NCBI RefSeq assembly: GCF_009930815.1
Contig: NZ_CP022222.1
Span: 6,676,501 to 6,740,500, forward strand
DNA length: 64,000 nt
DNA from: Bradyrhizobium sp. CCBAU 051011
Lineage (GTDB): Bacteria > Pseudomonadota > Alphaproteobacteria > Rhizobiales > Xanthobacteraceae
Reading direction: 5' to 3'
The notes under the pieces are model-generated. The model was not told where the DNA came from. It ran no database searches and saw nothing but the letters and a program-made list of their open reading frames with translations. Shown piece by piece: positions 8,508-18,081 of this stretch. Every line of letters starts with the position of its first letter. Position 1 is the first letter of the stretch. The translations under genes and the position numbers were made by a program.

Positions 8508-11500
8508 ATGGCTAGGAATACTTCGCCAAAGGGGTCGAATCCGCGTGCCGAGACCCAGCAATGGGACGACGCGGCGGGCTGGGAACAGGACGAGGCCGCC
8601 GGCTACCGCGCGCGGCGCCTGTTGTCGCGTTCCGATTCCGGATTTCACCGTGCGGGCGACAGGTTCTCAGCGCTGCGGAGGTGGATGAGCGGCGAACGCT
8701 GGGTCAAGCGGCTGGCGATCGTGATCGCCGTGCTGGCGGTGATTTTCATCGGCTGCTTCGGCGGGCTGTGGTGGCGGCTCGGCGCCGGGCCCATCAATCT
8801 CGATATCGCGACGCCGTGGCTCGCGGCCGCGATCGAGGAAAATATCGGCCACGGCAATACGGTTGCGGTCGGCGGTACGCAGATCGAGCGGGCCGGACGG
8901 ATTCGTATAGCGGTGCGTATTCGTGACATCGTGGTCCGCGACCGCGATCAGGTCGTTGTCGCCACTGCGCCGAAGGCCGAGGTGAAACTGTCGGGAACGG
9001 CGCTCTTGCTGGGGCGACTGCGCGCCGAAAGCCTCAATCTGGTCGACGCCGAACTCGCGGTACGCATCACGCCGGACGGCCAGGTGACGGTATCCGCCGG
9101 CGACACCGCCAAGCCGCTGGCGACGGGCGTTGCCTCCAAGCGCGATGCAGGCATGGCGCCGACATTCCCCCGCCAAGCACCTGCGCCTGTCCAGGGTGCG
9201 CCGGCGACGGCTCCCGATCCGACGCAGAACGGATTGCTGGCCGGCCTCGACTGGCTCGACAGCCTCAGCCTGACCGGGCTCGACGGGCAGAACCTGAACG
9301 AGATCGGCCTGAAGAACGGCAATCTCGTCGTCGACGACCAGCAGCGCGGCAACAAATGGACGTTCGACAATATCAGTCTCAGCATGCGCCGCCCGAGCAG
9401 TGGCGGGGTTGCGGTGAGCCTTGGCGAGGAGGGCGCGCGTCCGTGGTCGCTGAAGGTGGTGGTCGGGCCGCCGCAGAACGGCGTGCGCTCGGTCGATCTT
9501 CGCGCCGACAAAGTGCCGGCCGCCAACATCCTGCTGGCGATGCGGGTCAAGGATCTCACCTATGGCGCGGACCTGCCGCTTTCCGGCGAACTGAAAGGCG
9601 AATTGGGCCGCGATGGCATCCCGACCTATTTCCGCGGCAAGGTCACCGCGGGCGCCGGGCATCTCATCGATACCGACACGCCGGACTATCCGATGCCGAT
9701 CGATTCGGCGGAGATGAGCGTGGAGTGGGATGCCGGACGCCGCGTGCTGGTCGCGCCCTTCAAGGTCGTTTCCGGCGCGAACCGGATTACGCTGCTCGGC
9801 CATCTTGAGCCGCCGAACGGCGCCACCACCGAATGGCAGGCCGGCCTTAGCGGCGGCACGATCCTGCTGGCCGGCACCGACAATGAACCGCCGTTGATCT
9901 TCAACCGCATCTCGATCGGGATGAAGTTCGACACTGACCGGAAACGTGTGCTGCTCACCCAGGCCGATATCAGCAACGGCGAGATTGGCATCGCCGGCAC
10001 CGGCAGTATCGACTATGCGAACGAGGCTCGCTTGCAGCTTGGTTTTGCGGGTACGCCGATGTCGGCATCCGCGCTGAAGCGGATGTGGCCGATCCTGATC
10101 GTGCCCGAAGTGCGCGAATGGGTGATCGAGCGCATCGAGCGCGGCACACTCCAGCGCATCGAAGTCGGCGTCAACTCGCCGGTCCGCAACCTGTCGCGCA
10201 AGGGACCGCCGATTCCGGACGATGGCTTGGCCGTCAACATCGTCGCGTCGGGAGTGACGGCGCGTCCGGTCGACGACATGCCGGCGGTCCGCGATGCGGA
10301 CTTGAAAGCGCGGGTGACCGGGCGCACCGCGACGGTGACGATCGGGCAGGGAATTGCCGACACGCCCGCCGGACGCAAGATCAACATTTCGGATTTCATC
10401 TTCGAGGTGCCGGACATGGCGCCGAAGCCGTCACCCTCGCGCGTGAAATTCAGGGTGGATTGCCCGGTGCCGGCCGCGGCCGAGATTCTGGCTTCCGACC
10501 GCATCAGCGATCTCTCCGGCACGCTGATCGATCCGAACGCCAGCAAGGGAAACGTTGCCGCCACCATCACGCTCGGCATGCCGGTCAAGGGCTCGATGAC
10601 CAAGGCCGACACTACCTATACCGTGATTGGCGATCTCAGCGGTTTTGCAGCCGACAAGCTCGTCATGAACCAGAAGCTCGAGGCTAACGCGCTGAAGGTG
10701 CTCGCCAACAATGCGGGCTACCAGGTCAAGGGCGACGTCAAGATCAACGGGCAGGCGGCTTCGCTGGACTATCGCAAGCCGAGCGAGGGCGACGCCGATA
10801 TCAGGCTGCAGGCGACGCTGGACGATGCCAGCCGCGCGCGGCTCGGGATCGATCTCGGACCTGCGGTGAGCGGCTCGATCCCGATCAAGGTGGTCGGCAA
10901 GATCGGCGAGAATGACAGCCGTGTCGGCATCGAGGCCGATCTGACCTCGCTGCGGCTCGACAACATCCTGCCGGGCTGGGTCAAGGTGCCCGGCAAGTCG
11001 GGCAAGGCGACGTTCAACGTCGTGAAGAAGGAACAGTCGACGCTGTTCCAGGATATCGTGGTCGAAGGCGGCGGCGTCTCGATCAAGGGATCGCTCGAAG
11101 TCGACCAGAATGGCGACTTGATGAGCGCGAACTTCCCGACCTACGCGCCGTCGGACGGCGACAAGACCTCGTTGAAGGCCGAGCGCGGCGCCGATGGCGT
11201 CGTGAAGGTCATGATGCGTGGCGATGTATTTGACGGCCGCGGCTTCCTCAAATCGGCAATCTCGGGCAAGGAAGCCGACAAGAGCAAGTCCAGGAACATC
11301 GACCTCGATATCGACGTCAAGCTTGGTGCGGTCGCGGGCTTCAACGGCGAGGCGTTGCGCAGCGTCGACAGCAAGTTCTCCCGCCGCAACGGCGTCGTGA
11401 GAGCCTTTACGCTTGCCGGCAAGGTCGGGCGCGACACGGCCGTGACGGCAGACCTGCGCGGCCGCGGAGCCGGGCAGGGCCGCGACATCATCGTGCTGCA

Positions 11501-12092
11501 GACCAACGATGCGGGTGCGTTCTTCCGCTTCACCGACACCTACTCGAAAATGGTCGGCGGCCAACTTTCGCTGGCGATGGAGCCGCCGACCGTCGAACCC
11601 AGCGCGAAGGATGGCCTGATCAACGTTCGCGACTTCTCCGTCAAGGGCGAGGCCGCGCTCGAGCGCGCCGCTGCCGGCGCGCCGGCCGGCGCCCAGAGCG
11701 GCATATCCTTTTCGGCATTGCGGGCGGAATTCACCCGGCAAAGCGGACAGCTCGCGATCCGCGACGGTGTCGTCAAGGGTCCGACCATTGGCGCGACCAT
11801 CGAAGGCAGCATCGATTATGTCGGCAATGCCGTGCGCATGAGCGGCACCTTCGTTCCGATGTACGGATTGAACAATATGTTCGGCCAGATTCCGGTGCTG
11901 GGCCTGTTCCTCGGCGGTGGCAGCAATGAGGGCCTGATCGGCGTCACCTATGAAGTGGTCGGCACGCCCGGCCAGCCGGTGCTGCGCGTTAATCCGATTT
12001 CGGCGGTGATGCCAGGCGTGCTGCGCAAGATCTTCGAGTTCAATACCGGCAAGCAGAACAACAACCCGATCGAACTCCCGCCGAATAATTAG
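8508..12092 (+). CDS. AsmA/YhdP-like giant envelope protein (DUF3971/AsmA-like C-terminal)
   Basis: About 1194 residues. The first 65 are polar, then one membrane segment (about residues 70-89, 'LAIVIAVLAVIFIGCFGGL') anchors a very long periplasmic beta-rich region. Repeated patterns of the type 'VDLRADKVPAANILLAMRVKD', an AsmA-like C-terminal region near 'GLINVRDFSVKGEAALERAA' and a closing 'VTYEVVGTPGQPVLRVNPIS' are typical of YhdP/DUF3971 and TamB relatives. These form bridge-like lipid conduits between the two membranes (established for YhdP, TamB and YdbH in E. coli). The start at 8508 has AGAGG upstream; in-frame ATGs at 8418 and 8307 are alternatives. It stands alone between divergent and convergent neighbours. 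Confidence 0.8.
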   Translation: MARNTSPKGSNPRAETQQWDDAAGWEQDEAAGYRARRLLSRSDSGFHRAGDRFSALRRWMSGERWVKRLAIVIAVLAVIFIGCFGGLWWRLGAGPINLDIATPWLAAAIEENIGHGNTVAVGGTQIERAGRIRIAVRIRDIVVRDRDQVVVATAPKAEVKLSGTALLLGRLRAESLNLVDAELAVRITPDGQVTVSAGDTAKPLATGVASKRDAGMAPTFPRQAPAPVQGAPATAPDPTQNGLLAGLDWLDSLSLTGLDGQNLNEIGLKNGNLVVDDQQRGNKWTFDNISLSMRRPSSGGVAVSLGEEGARPWSLKVVVGPPQNGVRSVDLRADKVPAANILLAMRVKDLTYGADLPLSGELKGELGRDGIPTYFRGKVTAGAGHLIDTDTPDYPMPIDSAEMSVEWDAGRRVLVAPFKVVSGANRITLLGHLEPPNGATTEWQAGLSGGTILLAGTDNEPPLIFNRISIGMKFDTDRKRVLLTQADISNGEIGIAGTGSIDYANEARLQLGFAGTPMSASALKRMWPILIVPEVREWVIERIERGTLQRIEVGVNSPVRNLSRKGPPIPDDGLAVNIVASGVTARPVDDMPAVRDADLKARVTGRTATVTIGQGIADTPAGRKINISDFIFEVPDMAPKPSPSRVKFRVDCPVPAAAEILASDRISDLSGTLIDPNASKGNVAATITLGMPVKGSMTKADTTYTVIGDLSGFAADKLVMNQKLEANALKVLANNAGYQVKGDVKINGQAASLDYRKPSEGDADIRLQATLDDASRARLGIDLGPAVSGSIPIKVVGKIGENDSRVGIEADLTSLRLDNILPGWVKVPGKSGKATFNVVKKEQSTLFQDIVVEGGGVSIKGSLEVDQNGDLMSANFPTYAPSDGDKTSLKAERGADGVVKVMMRGDVFDGRGFLKSAISGKEADKSKSRNIDLDIDVKLGAVAGFNGEALRSVDSKFSRRNGVVRAFTLAGKVGRDTAVTADLRGRGAGQGRDIIVLQTNDAGAFFRFTDTYSKMVGGQLSLAMEPPTVEPSAKDGLINVRDFSVKGEAALERAAAGAPAGAQSGISFSALRAEFTRQSGQLAIRDGVVKGPTIGATIEGSIDYVGNAVRMSGTFVPMYGLNNMFGQIPVLGLFLGGGSNEGLIGVTYEVVGTPGQPVLRVNPISAVMPGVLRKIFEFNTGKQNNNPIELPPNN

Positions 12093-12096
12093 TCAG

Positions 12097-12115
12097 GCAC
12101 CGCCGCGGGCGGTGC
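12097..12115. terminator. Stem-loop after the AsmA-like gene
   Basis: A perfect 8-bp stem GCACCGCC (12097-12104) / GGCGGTGC (12108-12115) with a GCG loop, five bases past the stop codon. It has no U-tract, so it may be a weak terminator or a 3'-end protecting hairpin. Confidence 0.45.
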
Positions 12116-12198
12116 ATGATCGAAGCTTCGCGATGGGAAGCCGCGTCCGGCGGAAATCACCGCTCTGATCTGCGGCAGTTGCTATGTGCATTCGGCAC

Positions 12199-13098
12199 CT
12201 AGCCGGACGCCATGGCTGAGACCGCCCGCGCGACCGAAGCCCAAATGGCGTTTTGCTGCGCGGCAGGAACGGTGGCGCCAGTCAGATAGCCGGTGATTAC
12301 GATGGGCGCCTTGCCAGGAGGCCAGATCACGGCGACGTCGTTGTTCGTGCCGCGCGCACCCGTGCCGGTCTTGTCGCCGACGCGCCAGTCTTTCGGAAGG
12401 CCTGCACGCAGCCTCGTATCACCGGTCTTGTTGGCGACGAGCCATGCCGTCAGTTGCTCGCGCGATGGCGCGGACAGCGCAGTAGTTCCAACGACGAGAG
12501 CCTGCAAATTGGAAGCCATGGCGTTCGGGGTCGTGGTGTCGCGGGGATCGTCGGGCAAAGCCTCGTTGAGCGAGGGCTCATCCCGGTCCAACCGCGTGAT
12601 CTGGTCGCCGAGACTCCGTGCGAACGCCGTCAGCCCCGGAGGTCCGCCGAGAGCAGAGAGCAGCAGATTGCCGGCCGTGTTGTCGCTCAGCGTCACCGCC
12701 GCCTCGCAAATTTCAGCGAGCGTCATACCGTCGCCGCCGACGTGCTTTTCGGTGACAGGCGAGTACGTGACGAGTGCGGATGCTTCAAAGGTGATGCGCC
12801 GCGTCAACTGTTCCTTGCCGGCATCGACCCGCGCCAGGATCGCGGCGGCCGCCAGCGCCTTGAAGGTGCTGCACATCGGAAAGCGCTCGTCACCCCGGTG
12901 GACGTGACGAGCGCCCGTTGCCGTGTCCAGGACACACACACCGAGCCGGCCGCCGCTCTCGCTCTCCAGCCGCTTGATCTCGTCGATCAGTCGCTGATCT
13001 GGGGGCGATGCGTGTACCGTTTTCAGCCGGCCGCTCAAGGCAGTCGCTACCAGCGCTACGCCGCATCCAAGCTGGAACCGTCTTCTCGTGATCGTCAT
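12199..13098 (-). CDS. Class A (serine) beta-lactamase
   Basis: A 299-residue exported enzyme that hydrolyses beta-lactams in the periplasm. A leader with 'TRRRFQLGCGVALVATALS' carries a Tat-like RRxF motif. All class A motifs are present: S77-T-F-K80 (SxxK, preceded by Met-Cys as in CTX-M-type enzymes), S138-D-N140, the omega-loop 'DRDEPSLNEALPDDPRDTTT' with E174 (Ambler 166), and K243-T-G245. Gly occupies the Ambler 238 position, so the carbapenemase disulfide with Cys69 is not expected. AAGGAG precedes the ATG closely. It is divergent from a LysR gene 98 bases away, the classical bla-ampR arrangement, so inducible expression is likely. Confidence 0.95.
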   Translation of the reverse strand: MTITRRRFQLGCGVALVATALSGRLKTVHASPPDQRLIDEIKRLESESGGRLGVCVLDTATGARHVHRGDERFPMCSTFKALAAAAILARVDAGKEQLTRRITFEASALVTYSPVTEKHVGGDGMTLAEICEAAVTLSDNTAGNLLLSALGGPPGLTAFARSLGDQITRLDRDEPSLNEALPDDPRDTTTPNAMASNLQALVVGTTALSAPSREQLTAWLVANKTGDTRLRAGLPKDWRVGDKTGTGARGTNNDVAVIWPPGKAPIVITGYLTGATVPAAQQNAIWASVARAVSAMASG

Positions 13099-13196
13099 GA
13101 ATCTCTCCTTGCTGCGGCCGGGAAAGTGCCGACAGGCCGCAATCTTGACAAACGATCAGTTCTGCGGGCAGGCATAAGAAAAACTAGGGACAAACA
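13099..13196. promoter_or_regulatory. Divergent bla / LysR control region
   Basis: A 98-base intergenic region. Two copies of GACAAAC on the + strand (13147-13153 and 13189-13195) are 42 bases apart, four helical turns, the first within a consensus-like TTGACA (13145-13150). They are candidate half-sites for the LysR protein, which in ampR-bla systems binds between the genes and represses itself. Operator assignment is inference. Confidence 0.45.
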
Positions 13197-14123
13197 ATGC
13201 GGCGCCGCACGAAGCTTTCGCACCTTCCGCTCAACGCGCTGCGGGCTTTTGAGGCGACAGCGCGCCACCTCAGTTTCACCCGCGCCGGCCTGGAACTTCG
13301 GGTCACGCAGGCGGCCGTCAGCCAGCATGTGAAGGTGCTGGAGGATCGGCTTGGCGTGCAGTTGTTTCGCAGGCTACCCCGTGGCGTCGCGCTCACCGAT
13401 GAGGGGCAGTTGCTGTTGCCGAGCATTGTCGAGGCCTTTGGCCGGCTTACTGAAACGCTCAATCGTTTTGAAGACGGCCACTACCAGGACGTCATCGCTG
13501 TCGGCGTGGTCGGTACCTTCGCTTCGGGATGGCTGCTGCCGCGGCTCGACGCCTTCAGGAAGGCCCATCCGCGGATCGATCTGCGCCTGTTCACCAACAA
13601 CAACCGTATCGACATCGCCGGCGAAGGCCTCGATTACGCGATCAGGTTTGGCGATGGCCTTTGGCACGGTACCGATGCGACCCGCTTGATGGGAGCGCCA
13701 TTTACCCCACTCTGCGCGCCGTCGCTGGCTCGCAGGCTGAGCCGTCCGGCCGACCTCAAGCGCGAGGTGCTGCTGCGCTCCTACCGGCAGGAGGAATGGC
13801 CGCGATGGTTTGCCGCGGCGGGGCTGCAAAGTCCGGTCCTCAAGGGAATGGTATTCGATTCATCCATCACGATCGCCAGTGCAGCCGCGCGGGGCTTCGG
13901 TGTTGCGTTGCTGCCGGCGGCGTTGTTTCAGGATGAGATCGGTCGACGGCGGCTGGTACGCCCTTTTCAGATTGAAGTGGCACTCGGCGACTACTGGATT
14001 ACGTCGCTGCATTCCCGGCAACCGACACAAGCGATGCTCTCATTCAAGAACTGGCTGCTTGAAACGATCGCAGCAAAAAAGAGTAGCCCCCGGCAAGCGG
14101 GCCGAGACTTGACTACCGCCTGA
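13197..14123 (+). CDS. LysR-family regulator, AmpR/GcvA type
   Basis: A 308-residue LysR regulator with an N-terminal winged helix ('LPLNALRAFEATARHLSFTR', 'QAAVSQHVKVLEDRLGVQLF') and a substrate-binding domain. 'HLPLNALRAFEA' at the start is the signature of the AmpR/GcvA branch. The C-terminal segment 'SSITIASAAARGFGVALLP' matches the effector-binding region of AmpR-like proteins. Position and orientation relative to the class A beta-lactamase suggest it activates bla when cell-wall muropeptides accumulate (established for AmpR in other bacteria, inferred here). anmK, a muropeptide recycling gene, lies 3 kb away. A TAGGGA ribosome site precedes the ATG. Confidence 0.88.
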   Translation: MRRRTKLSHLPLNALRAFEATARHLSFTRAGLELRVTQAAVSQHVKVLEDRLGVQLFRRLPRGVALTDEGQLLLPSIVEAFGRLTETLNRFEDGHYQDVIAVGVVGTFASGWLLPRLDAFRKAHPRIDLRLFTNNNRIDIAGEGLDYAIRFGDGLWHGTDATRLMGAPFTPLCAPSLARRLSRPADLKREVLLRSYRQEEWPRWFAAAGLQSPVLKGMVFDSSITIASAAARGFGVALLPAALFQDEIGRRRLVRPFQIEVALGDYWITSLHSRQPTQAMLSFKNWLLETIAAKKSSPRQAGRDLTTA

Positions 14124-15360
14124 GCGCCGGGACGACCAGGAACGGAATCATCCCCAGCACCACCGCGACCAGCGCGAACGCGATCACCGGGTTGTAGCTG
14201 TGGGTCCAGTCGTGGATCAGGCCGCCGGCCCAGGCGCCCAACCCCGAGCCAAGGCCGCTGCCGATCGAAATCGTGCCGTAGATGGTGCCGACGCGCTCGC
14301 CGCGAAAGATCTTCATCGCGGTTGCCGTGATCAGCGGCCCACGCGAGCCGATCATGCTGCCGAAGGTCACGACGAAGGCGCCGAGCAGCCAGAAGTTCGG
14401 ATAGTACTGCAACAGCCAGAGCAGGATGATGCCGACGATCGAGATGGCGTAGCTGAGCAGCACCGACAGGCGTCGCCCGATGATGCTGTCGAGCTGGGTC
14501 ACGCCGAGCATGCCGAACAGCAGCACGATGCCGGAAAAGCCCCAGGCGGTCGCCGCCTGCAGTGGCGGGAAGCCGGCGTCGATCAGATAGGCAACGATCT
14601 GTGCGGCAAGCGCATACATCCCCACCGCCGTGAAGAAGAAGGTTGCAAACAGCGCCCAGAATGCGTGGTGGCGCATGGCGCTGGCGAGCGTCCAGCCTCC
14701 GTCGACGAAACCGGGTTCGGCTTTTCTGGCGATGTGTGGCGAGCCGGTGGAGAACAGCCCCCACGGCAGCAGCAGCAACGGCACCAGCAGGCCAAGCGCG
14801 GCGATGCCGAAGATCTGGTAGGCGCCGCGCCAGCCGACATGGTCGATCAGCAGCTGCGAGGCGGGTAACAACACCAGCACACCCGCGCCGGCCCCGGAAT
14901 AGACCACTGCCATCGCCGTCGGCAGCCGCGGGCCGAACCAGCGGCCGAGCAGGATCGAATTCGGCACGTTGCCGATGAAGGCGATGCCGATCCCGACGCA
15001 CAGCCCGGTGCTCAATTGCAATTGCCACAGTGCCTGCGCGCGGGATGCCCCCAGAAACGCGCCGCCGAGCAGTAGCAGTCCGAGCGAATAGACAGTGCGC
15101 GGGCCGTAGCGATCGAACAGCCGGCCGACCACCGGGGCCATCAGCCCGCCGGCTAGCCAGGTCAGCGAATAGACCGACACCACTTCCGCGCGGTCCCAGC
15201 CGAAATTCTCCGCGATCGGTTTCAGGAAAACCGTAAAGCTCTCGCCGAGGCCACGGCCGAGCAGCGCCAGCATAAAGCACAGCGCCAGCACGTTGAGCGC
15301 AACCCGGCCCGGCTTGAGCGGCTTGGTCGACGCGTCTTCATCTGGCGTCTTGCTATCCAT
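14113..15360 (-). CDS. MFS transporter
   Basis: A 415-residue, 12-segment major facilitator. The loop 2-3 signature appears as 'VVGRLFDRYGPRTVYSLG' (about residues 80-97). A short charged, Asp/Lys-rich cytosolic start precedes the first segment. It resembles the oxalate/formate or monocarboxylate branch ('ENFGWDRAEVVSVYSLTWL'). Substrate unknown. The start at 15360 ('MDSKTPDEDAS') is preferred to an in-frame codon 12 residues upstream, which would add an Arg/His-rich segment. Its 3' end overlaps the convergent LysR gene by 11 bases. Confidence 0.85.
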   Translation of the reverse strand: MDSKTPDEDASTKPLKPGRVALNVLALCFMLALLGRGLGESFTVFLKPIAENFGWDRAEVVSVYSLTWLAGGLMAPVVGRLFDRYGPRTVYSLGLLLLGGAFLGASRAQALWQLQLSTGLCVGIGIAFIGNVPNSILLGRWFGPRLPTAMAVVYSGAGAGVLVLLPASQLLIDHVGWRGAYQIFGIAALGLLVPLLLLPWGLFSTGSPHIARKAEPGFVDGGWTLASAMRHHAFWALFATFFFTAVGMYALAAQIVAYLIDAGFPPLQAATAWGFSGIVLLFGMLGVTQLDSIIGRRLSVLLSYAISIVGIILLWLLQYYPNFWLLGAFVVTFGSMIGSRGPLITATAMKIFRGERVGTIYGTISIGSGLGSGLGAWAGGLIHDWTHSYNPVIAFALVAVVLGMIPFLVVPALRR

Positions 15361-15430
15361 GGCATGCAGGGAGCGCGTTTCCGCAGGTCCCCGCAAGCGT
15401 CAAAAAGCGAATGCGCCCATGCAGGCAGGA

Positions 15431-16684
15431 TCAGGCCGGCTTGAGCAGGACGTGCTTTTTCTTCCCCATGGAAAGTTTGATGACGCCTTCCGGCGTCAGG
15501 TTGGACGGCGTCAGCACCATCTTCTCGTCCGTCACGGCGGCGTCATTGACGCGCAAGCCGCCGCCCTTGATCTGACGCCGCGCCTCGCCGTTCGAGGTGA
15601 CGAGACCGGCCTTCACGAATAGCCCCACGACACCAGCGCCGGCCTCGAGTTCGCCGCGCGAAACTTCCACGGTGGGCAGGTTCTCCGCGATCGCGCCTTG
15701 CTCGAACGTCTGCCGGGCGGTCTCGGCGGCGGTGTCGGCGGCATCGCGGCCATGCAGCAGCGCGGTTGCCTCCGTCGCCAGCACCTTCTTGGCTTCGTTG
15801 ATCTCGCCGCCCTGCAGCGCGGCAAGCTTTTGGATCTCGCTCATCGGCAGGGTCGTGAACAGTTTTAGAAACTTGACGACGTCGGCGTCTTCGGCGTTGC
15901 GCCAGTATTGCCAGAAGTCGTAAGGCGAGAACTGATCGGCATTGAGCCACACCGCGCCCTGCGCGGTCTTGCCCATCTTGGCGCCCGAGGCGGTCGTCAG
16001 CAGCGGCGTGGTCAGTGCGAACAATTGCTCCGTGCCCATGCGGCGGCCGAGGTCGACACCGTTGACGATGTTGCCCCATTGGTCGGAGCCGCCCATTTGC
16101 AGCCGGCAGCCGGTGCGCCGCGCCAGCTCGACGAAGTCGTAGGCCTGGCAGACCATGTAGTTGAACTCGATGAAGCTCATCTCCTGCTCGCGCTCGAGCC
16201 GAAGCCTGACCGAATCCATCGTCAGCATGCGGTTGACGGAGAAATGCCGGCCGATATCGCGCAGCATCTCGATCCAGTTCAGCTTGGTCAGCCACTCGGC
16301 GTTATCCAGCATGATCGCGTCGGACGCGCCCGAGCCGTAGCGCAATACCTTGGAGAACACGCCGCGGATCGAGGCCTTGTTCGCCTCGATTTCCTCGATC
16401 GAGCGGATGGCGCGCGATTCATCCTTGCCGGAGGGGTCGCCGACCATGGTGGTGCCGCCGCCCATCAGGGTGATCGGCTTGTTGCCGCTCTGCTGCAGCC
16501 AGTGCAGCATCATCATGGTGAGGTAATTGCCGATATGGAGCGAGGGCGCCGTGCAGTCGTAGCCGACATAGGCGATTGCCTGGCCCTTCGCCGCCAGCGC
16601 GTCGAGACCCTCGAAATCGGAGCACTGGTGGATGAAGCCGCGCTCCTGTAAAATGTTCAGGAAATCTGATTTAAATGCGGTCAT
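15431..16684 (-). CDS. tyrS: Tyrosyl-tRNA synthetase
   Basis: A 417-residue class I aminoacyl-tRNA synthetase that charges tRNA-Tyr. The HIGH motif is at residues 50-53 within '[10 protein letters not shown]', the KMSKS motif is 'KMGKT' (236-240), and '[12 protein letters not shown]' is the TyrRS ribose/tyrosine loop. The C-terminal 65 residues form an S4 RNA-binding domain ('[18 protein letters not shown]'). The length fits the bacterial TyrRS-1 family. It is divergent from anmK, an arrangement I recall in many Rhizobiales. Confidence 0.97.
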   Translation of the reverse strand: MTAFKSDFLNILQERGFIHQCSDFEGLDALAAKGQAIAYVGYDCTAPSLHIGNYLTMMMLHWLQQSGNKPITLMGGGTTMVGDPSGKDESRAIRSIEEIEANKASIRGVFSKVLRYGSGASDAIMLDNAEWLTKLNWIEMLRDIGRHFSVNRMLTMDSVRLRLEREQEMSFIEFNYMVCQAYDFVELARRTGCRLQMGGSDQWGNIVNGVDLGRRMGTEQLFALTTPLLTTASGAKMGKTAQGAVWLNADQFSPYDFWQYWRNAEDADVVKFLKLFTTLPMSEIQKLAALQGGEINEAKKVLATEATALLHGRDAADTAAETARQTFEQGAIAENLPTVEVSRGELEAGAGVVGLFVKAGLVTSNGEARRQIKGGGLRVNDAAVTDEKMVLTPSNLTPEGVIKLSMGKKKHVLLKPA

Positions 16685-16862
16685 TGGCGGGCTGCTTTGA
16701 TCATTCTATTTTCACTGTAATTGTAACTGTTTTGCGGAACCATCGCGGAACAGGCTGCCGCAGGGCCGGGCGCTGTGGCATTATAAGATGTGCGTGTTTG
16801 GCACAAGCTGGTCGTCGTCGGCGGGACGTATCGAGCAGGGCGTTTCAAAGGCACAATCTGCT
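16685..16862. promoter_or_regulatory. tyrS-anmK divergent intergenic region
   Basis: Holds the promoters for tyrS (leftward) and anmK (rightward). The tract next to tyrS is AT-richer (around 16697-16735). I could not assign hexamers with confidence, and saw no T-box-like structure. Confidence 0.35.
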
Positions 16863-17963
16863 ATGATGTTGACGGCATTAGGTTTGATGAGCGGCACCTC
16901 GCTCGACGGGGTCGATGTCGCTTTGATCGAAACCGACGGCCGCCGGGTGAATGCGCTCGGACCGTCCGGATACCGGCCCTATACGGATGCGGAGCGCAAC
17001 CTGCTGCGCCAGGCGCTGTACGAGGCAGCCGACCTGCCGGATCGTACGGCGCGGCCCGGGTGCCTGCGTGAGGCCGAACGGGTCGTTACGGCGGCCCATG
17101 CCGAGGCGGTGGCCGCTTTCACCGCCCAACACCGGATGCGCTTCGACGACATCGACATTGTCGGCTTCCATGGCCAGACCGTGCTGCACCGGCCCGAGAA
17201 GAAGCTGACGGTCCAGATCGGCGACGCGCTGATGCTGGCCAAGGCTATCCACATTCCGGTCATGTACGACTTCCGCGCTGCCGACGTCGAAGCCGGTGGC
17301 CAAGGCGCGCCCTTTGTGCCGGTCTATCACCGCGCGCTGGCCCAATCGCTGGAGCGGGAGGGGCCGACCGTCGTGGTCAATATCGGCGGCGTCGCCAACA
17401 TCACCTATATCGACGGCGACACGCTGATCGCCTGCGATACCGGCCCGGGCAACGCGCTGCTCGACGACCACATGCTCCGCCGCATGAACCAGCGCTTCGA
17501 TACCGAGGGCCGCACCGCGGCGCTGGGCAAGGTCGATGCGGCCTGGATCAATCGCGCGCTGCAGATGCCGTTCTTTTCGCTGCCTCCGCCGAAATCGCTC
17601 GATCGCAATGATTTTGCGGGGCTGAAGCTCGGCGACATGCCGCCCGAGGATGGCGCGGCGACGCTGACCGCGTTTACGGTGGCTGCCATCGCCCGGGTGG
17701 TGCCGCTGCTGCCGAAGGAGCCCAAGAGCTGGATCGTGGCCGGCGGCGGCGCCCGCAACATGACCATGCTGCGGATGTTGCGCGAATGCCTGGCGCCGGC
17801 ACAGGTCCAGGCGGCGGACACGCTGGGCTGGGCCTCCGACGCCATCGAGGCGCAGGCGTTTGGATTTCTGGCGGCGCGGGGCCTGAAAGGCCTGCCGCTT
17901 AGCTACCCCGCCACCACAGGGGTGCCGATCCCGATGACCGGCGGCATCATCGCGCGACCGTGA
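16863..17963 (+). CDS. anmK: Anhydro-N-acetylmuramic acid kinase
   Basis: A 366-residue cytosolic kinase that opens and phosphorylates 1,6-anhydro-MurNAc to MurNAc-6-phosphate in cell-wall recycling. The phosphate loop 'GLMSGTSLDGVDVALIETDG' at the very start, 'VDIVGFHGQTVLHRP', 'QGAPFVPVYHRAL', 'NIGGVANITYI' and 'ACDTGPGNALLDDHM' are all AnmK hallmarks. The ATG at 16863 is placed just before the family start; the frame is open to 16788 but that segment is not family-like. Recycled muropeptides are the signal for AmpR-type regulators, so the nearby bla-lysR pair is a possible functional link (inference). Confidence 0.95.
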   Translation: MMLTALGLMSGTSLDGVDVALIETDGRRVNALGPSGYRPYTDAERNLLRQALYEAADLPDRTARPGCLREAERVVTAAHAEAVAAFTAQHRMRFDDIDIVGFHGQTVLHRPEKKLTVQIGDALMLAKAIHIPVMYDFRAADVEAGGQGAPFVPVYHRALAQSLEREGPTVVVNIGGVANITYIDGDTLIACDTGPGNALLDDHMLRRMNQRFDTEGRTAALGKVDAAWINRALQMPFFSLPPPKSLDRNDFAGLKLGDMPPEDGAATLTAFTVAAIARVVPLLPKEPKSWIVAGGGARNMTMLRMLRECLAPAQVQAADTLGWASDAIEAQAFGFLAARGLKGLPLSYPATTGVPIPMTGGIIARP

Positions 17964-18081
17964 GCCGGTTCAAGATCTGTTGATGCAACTGCATCGACCT
18001 TGACGACTGCATGCATGTGCATCTAATTTGGATGCAGATGCATGGAGCGAGGGCGGCCAGCCTTCGTCTTGGGAGGTCGTC

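Noticed and set aside
8246..8648. An N-terminal extension of the peroxiredoxin frame
   Set aside because: The extension has no family sequence and the downstream ATG at 8210 has a good ribosome site.
10431..11741. A long minus-strand frame within the AsmA-like gene
   Set aside because: Antisense to a recognisable envelope protein and without motifs of its own.
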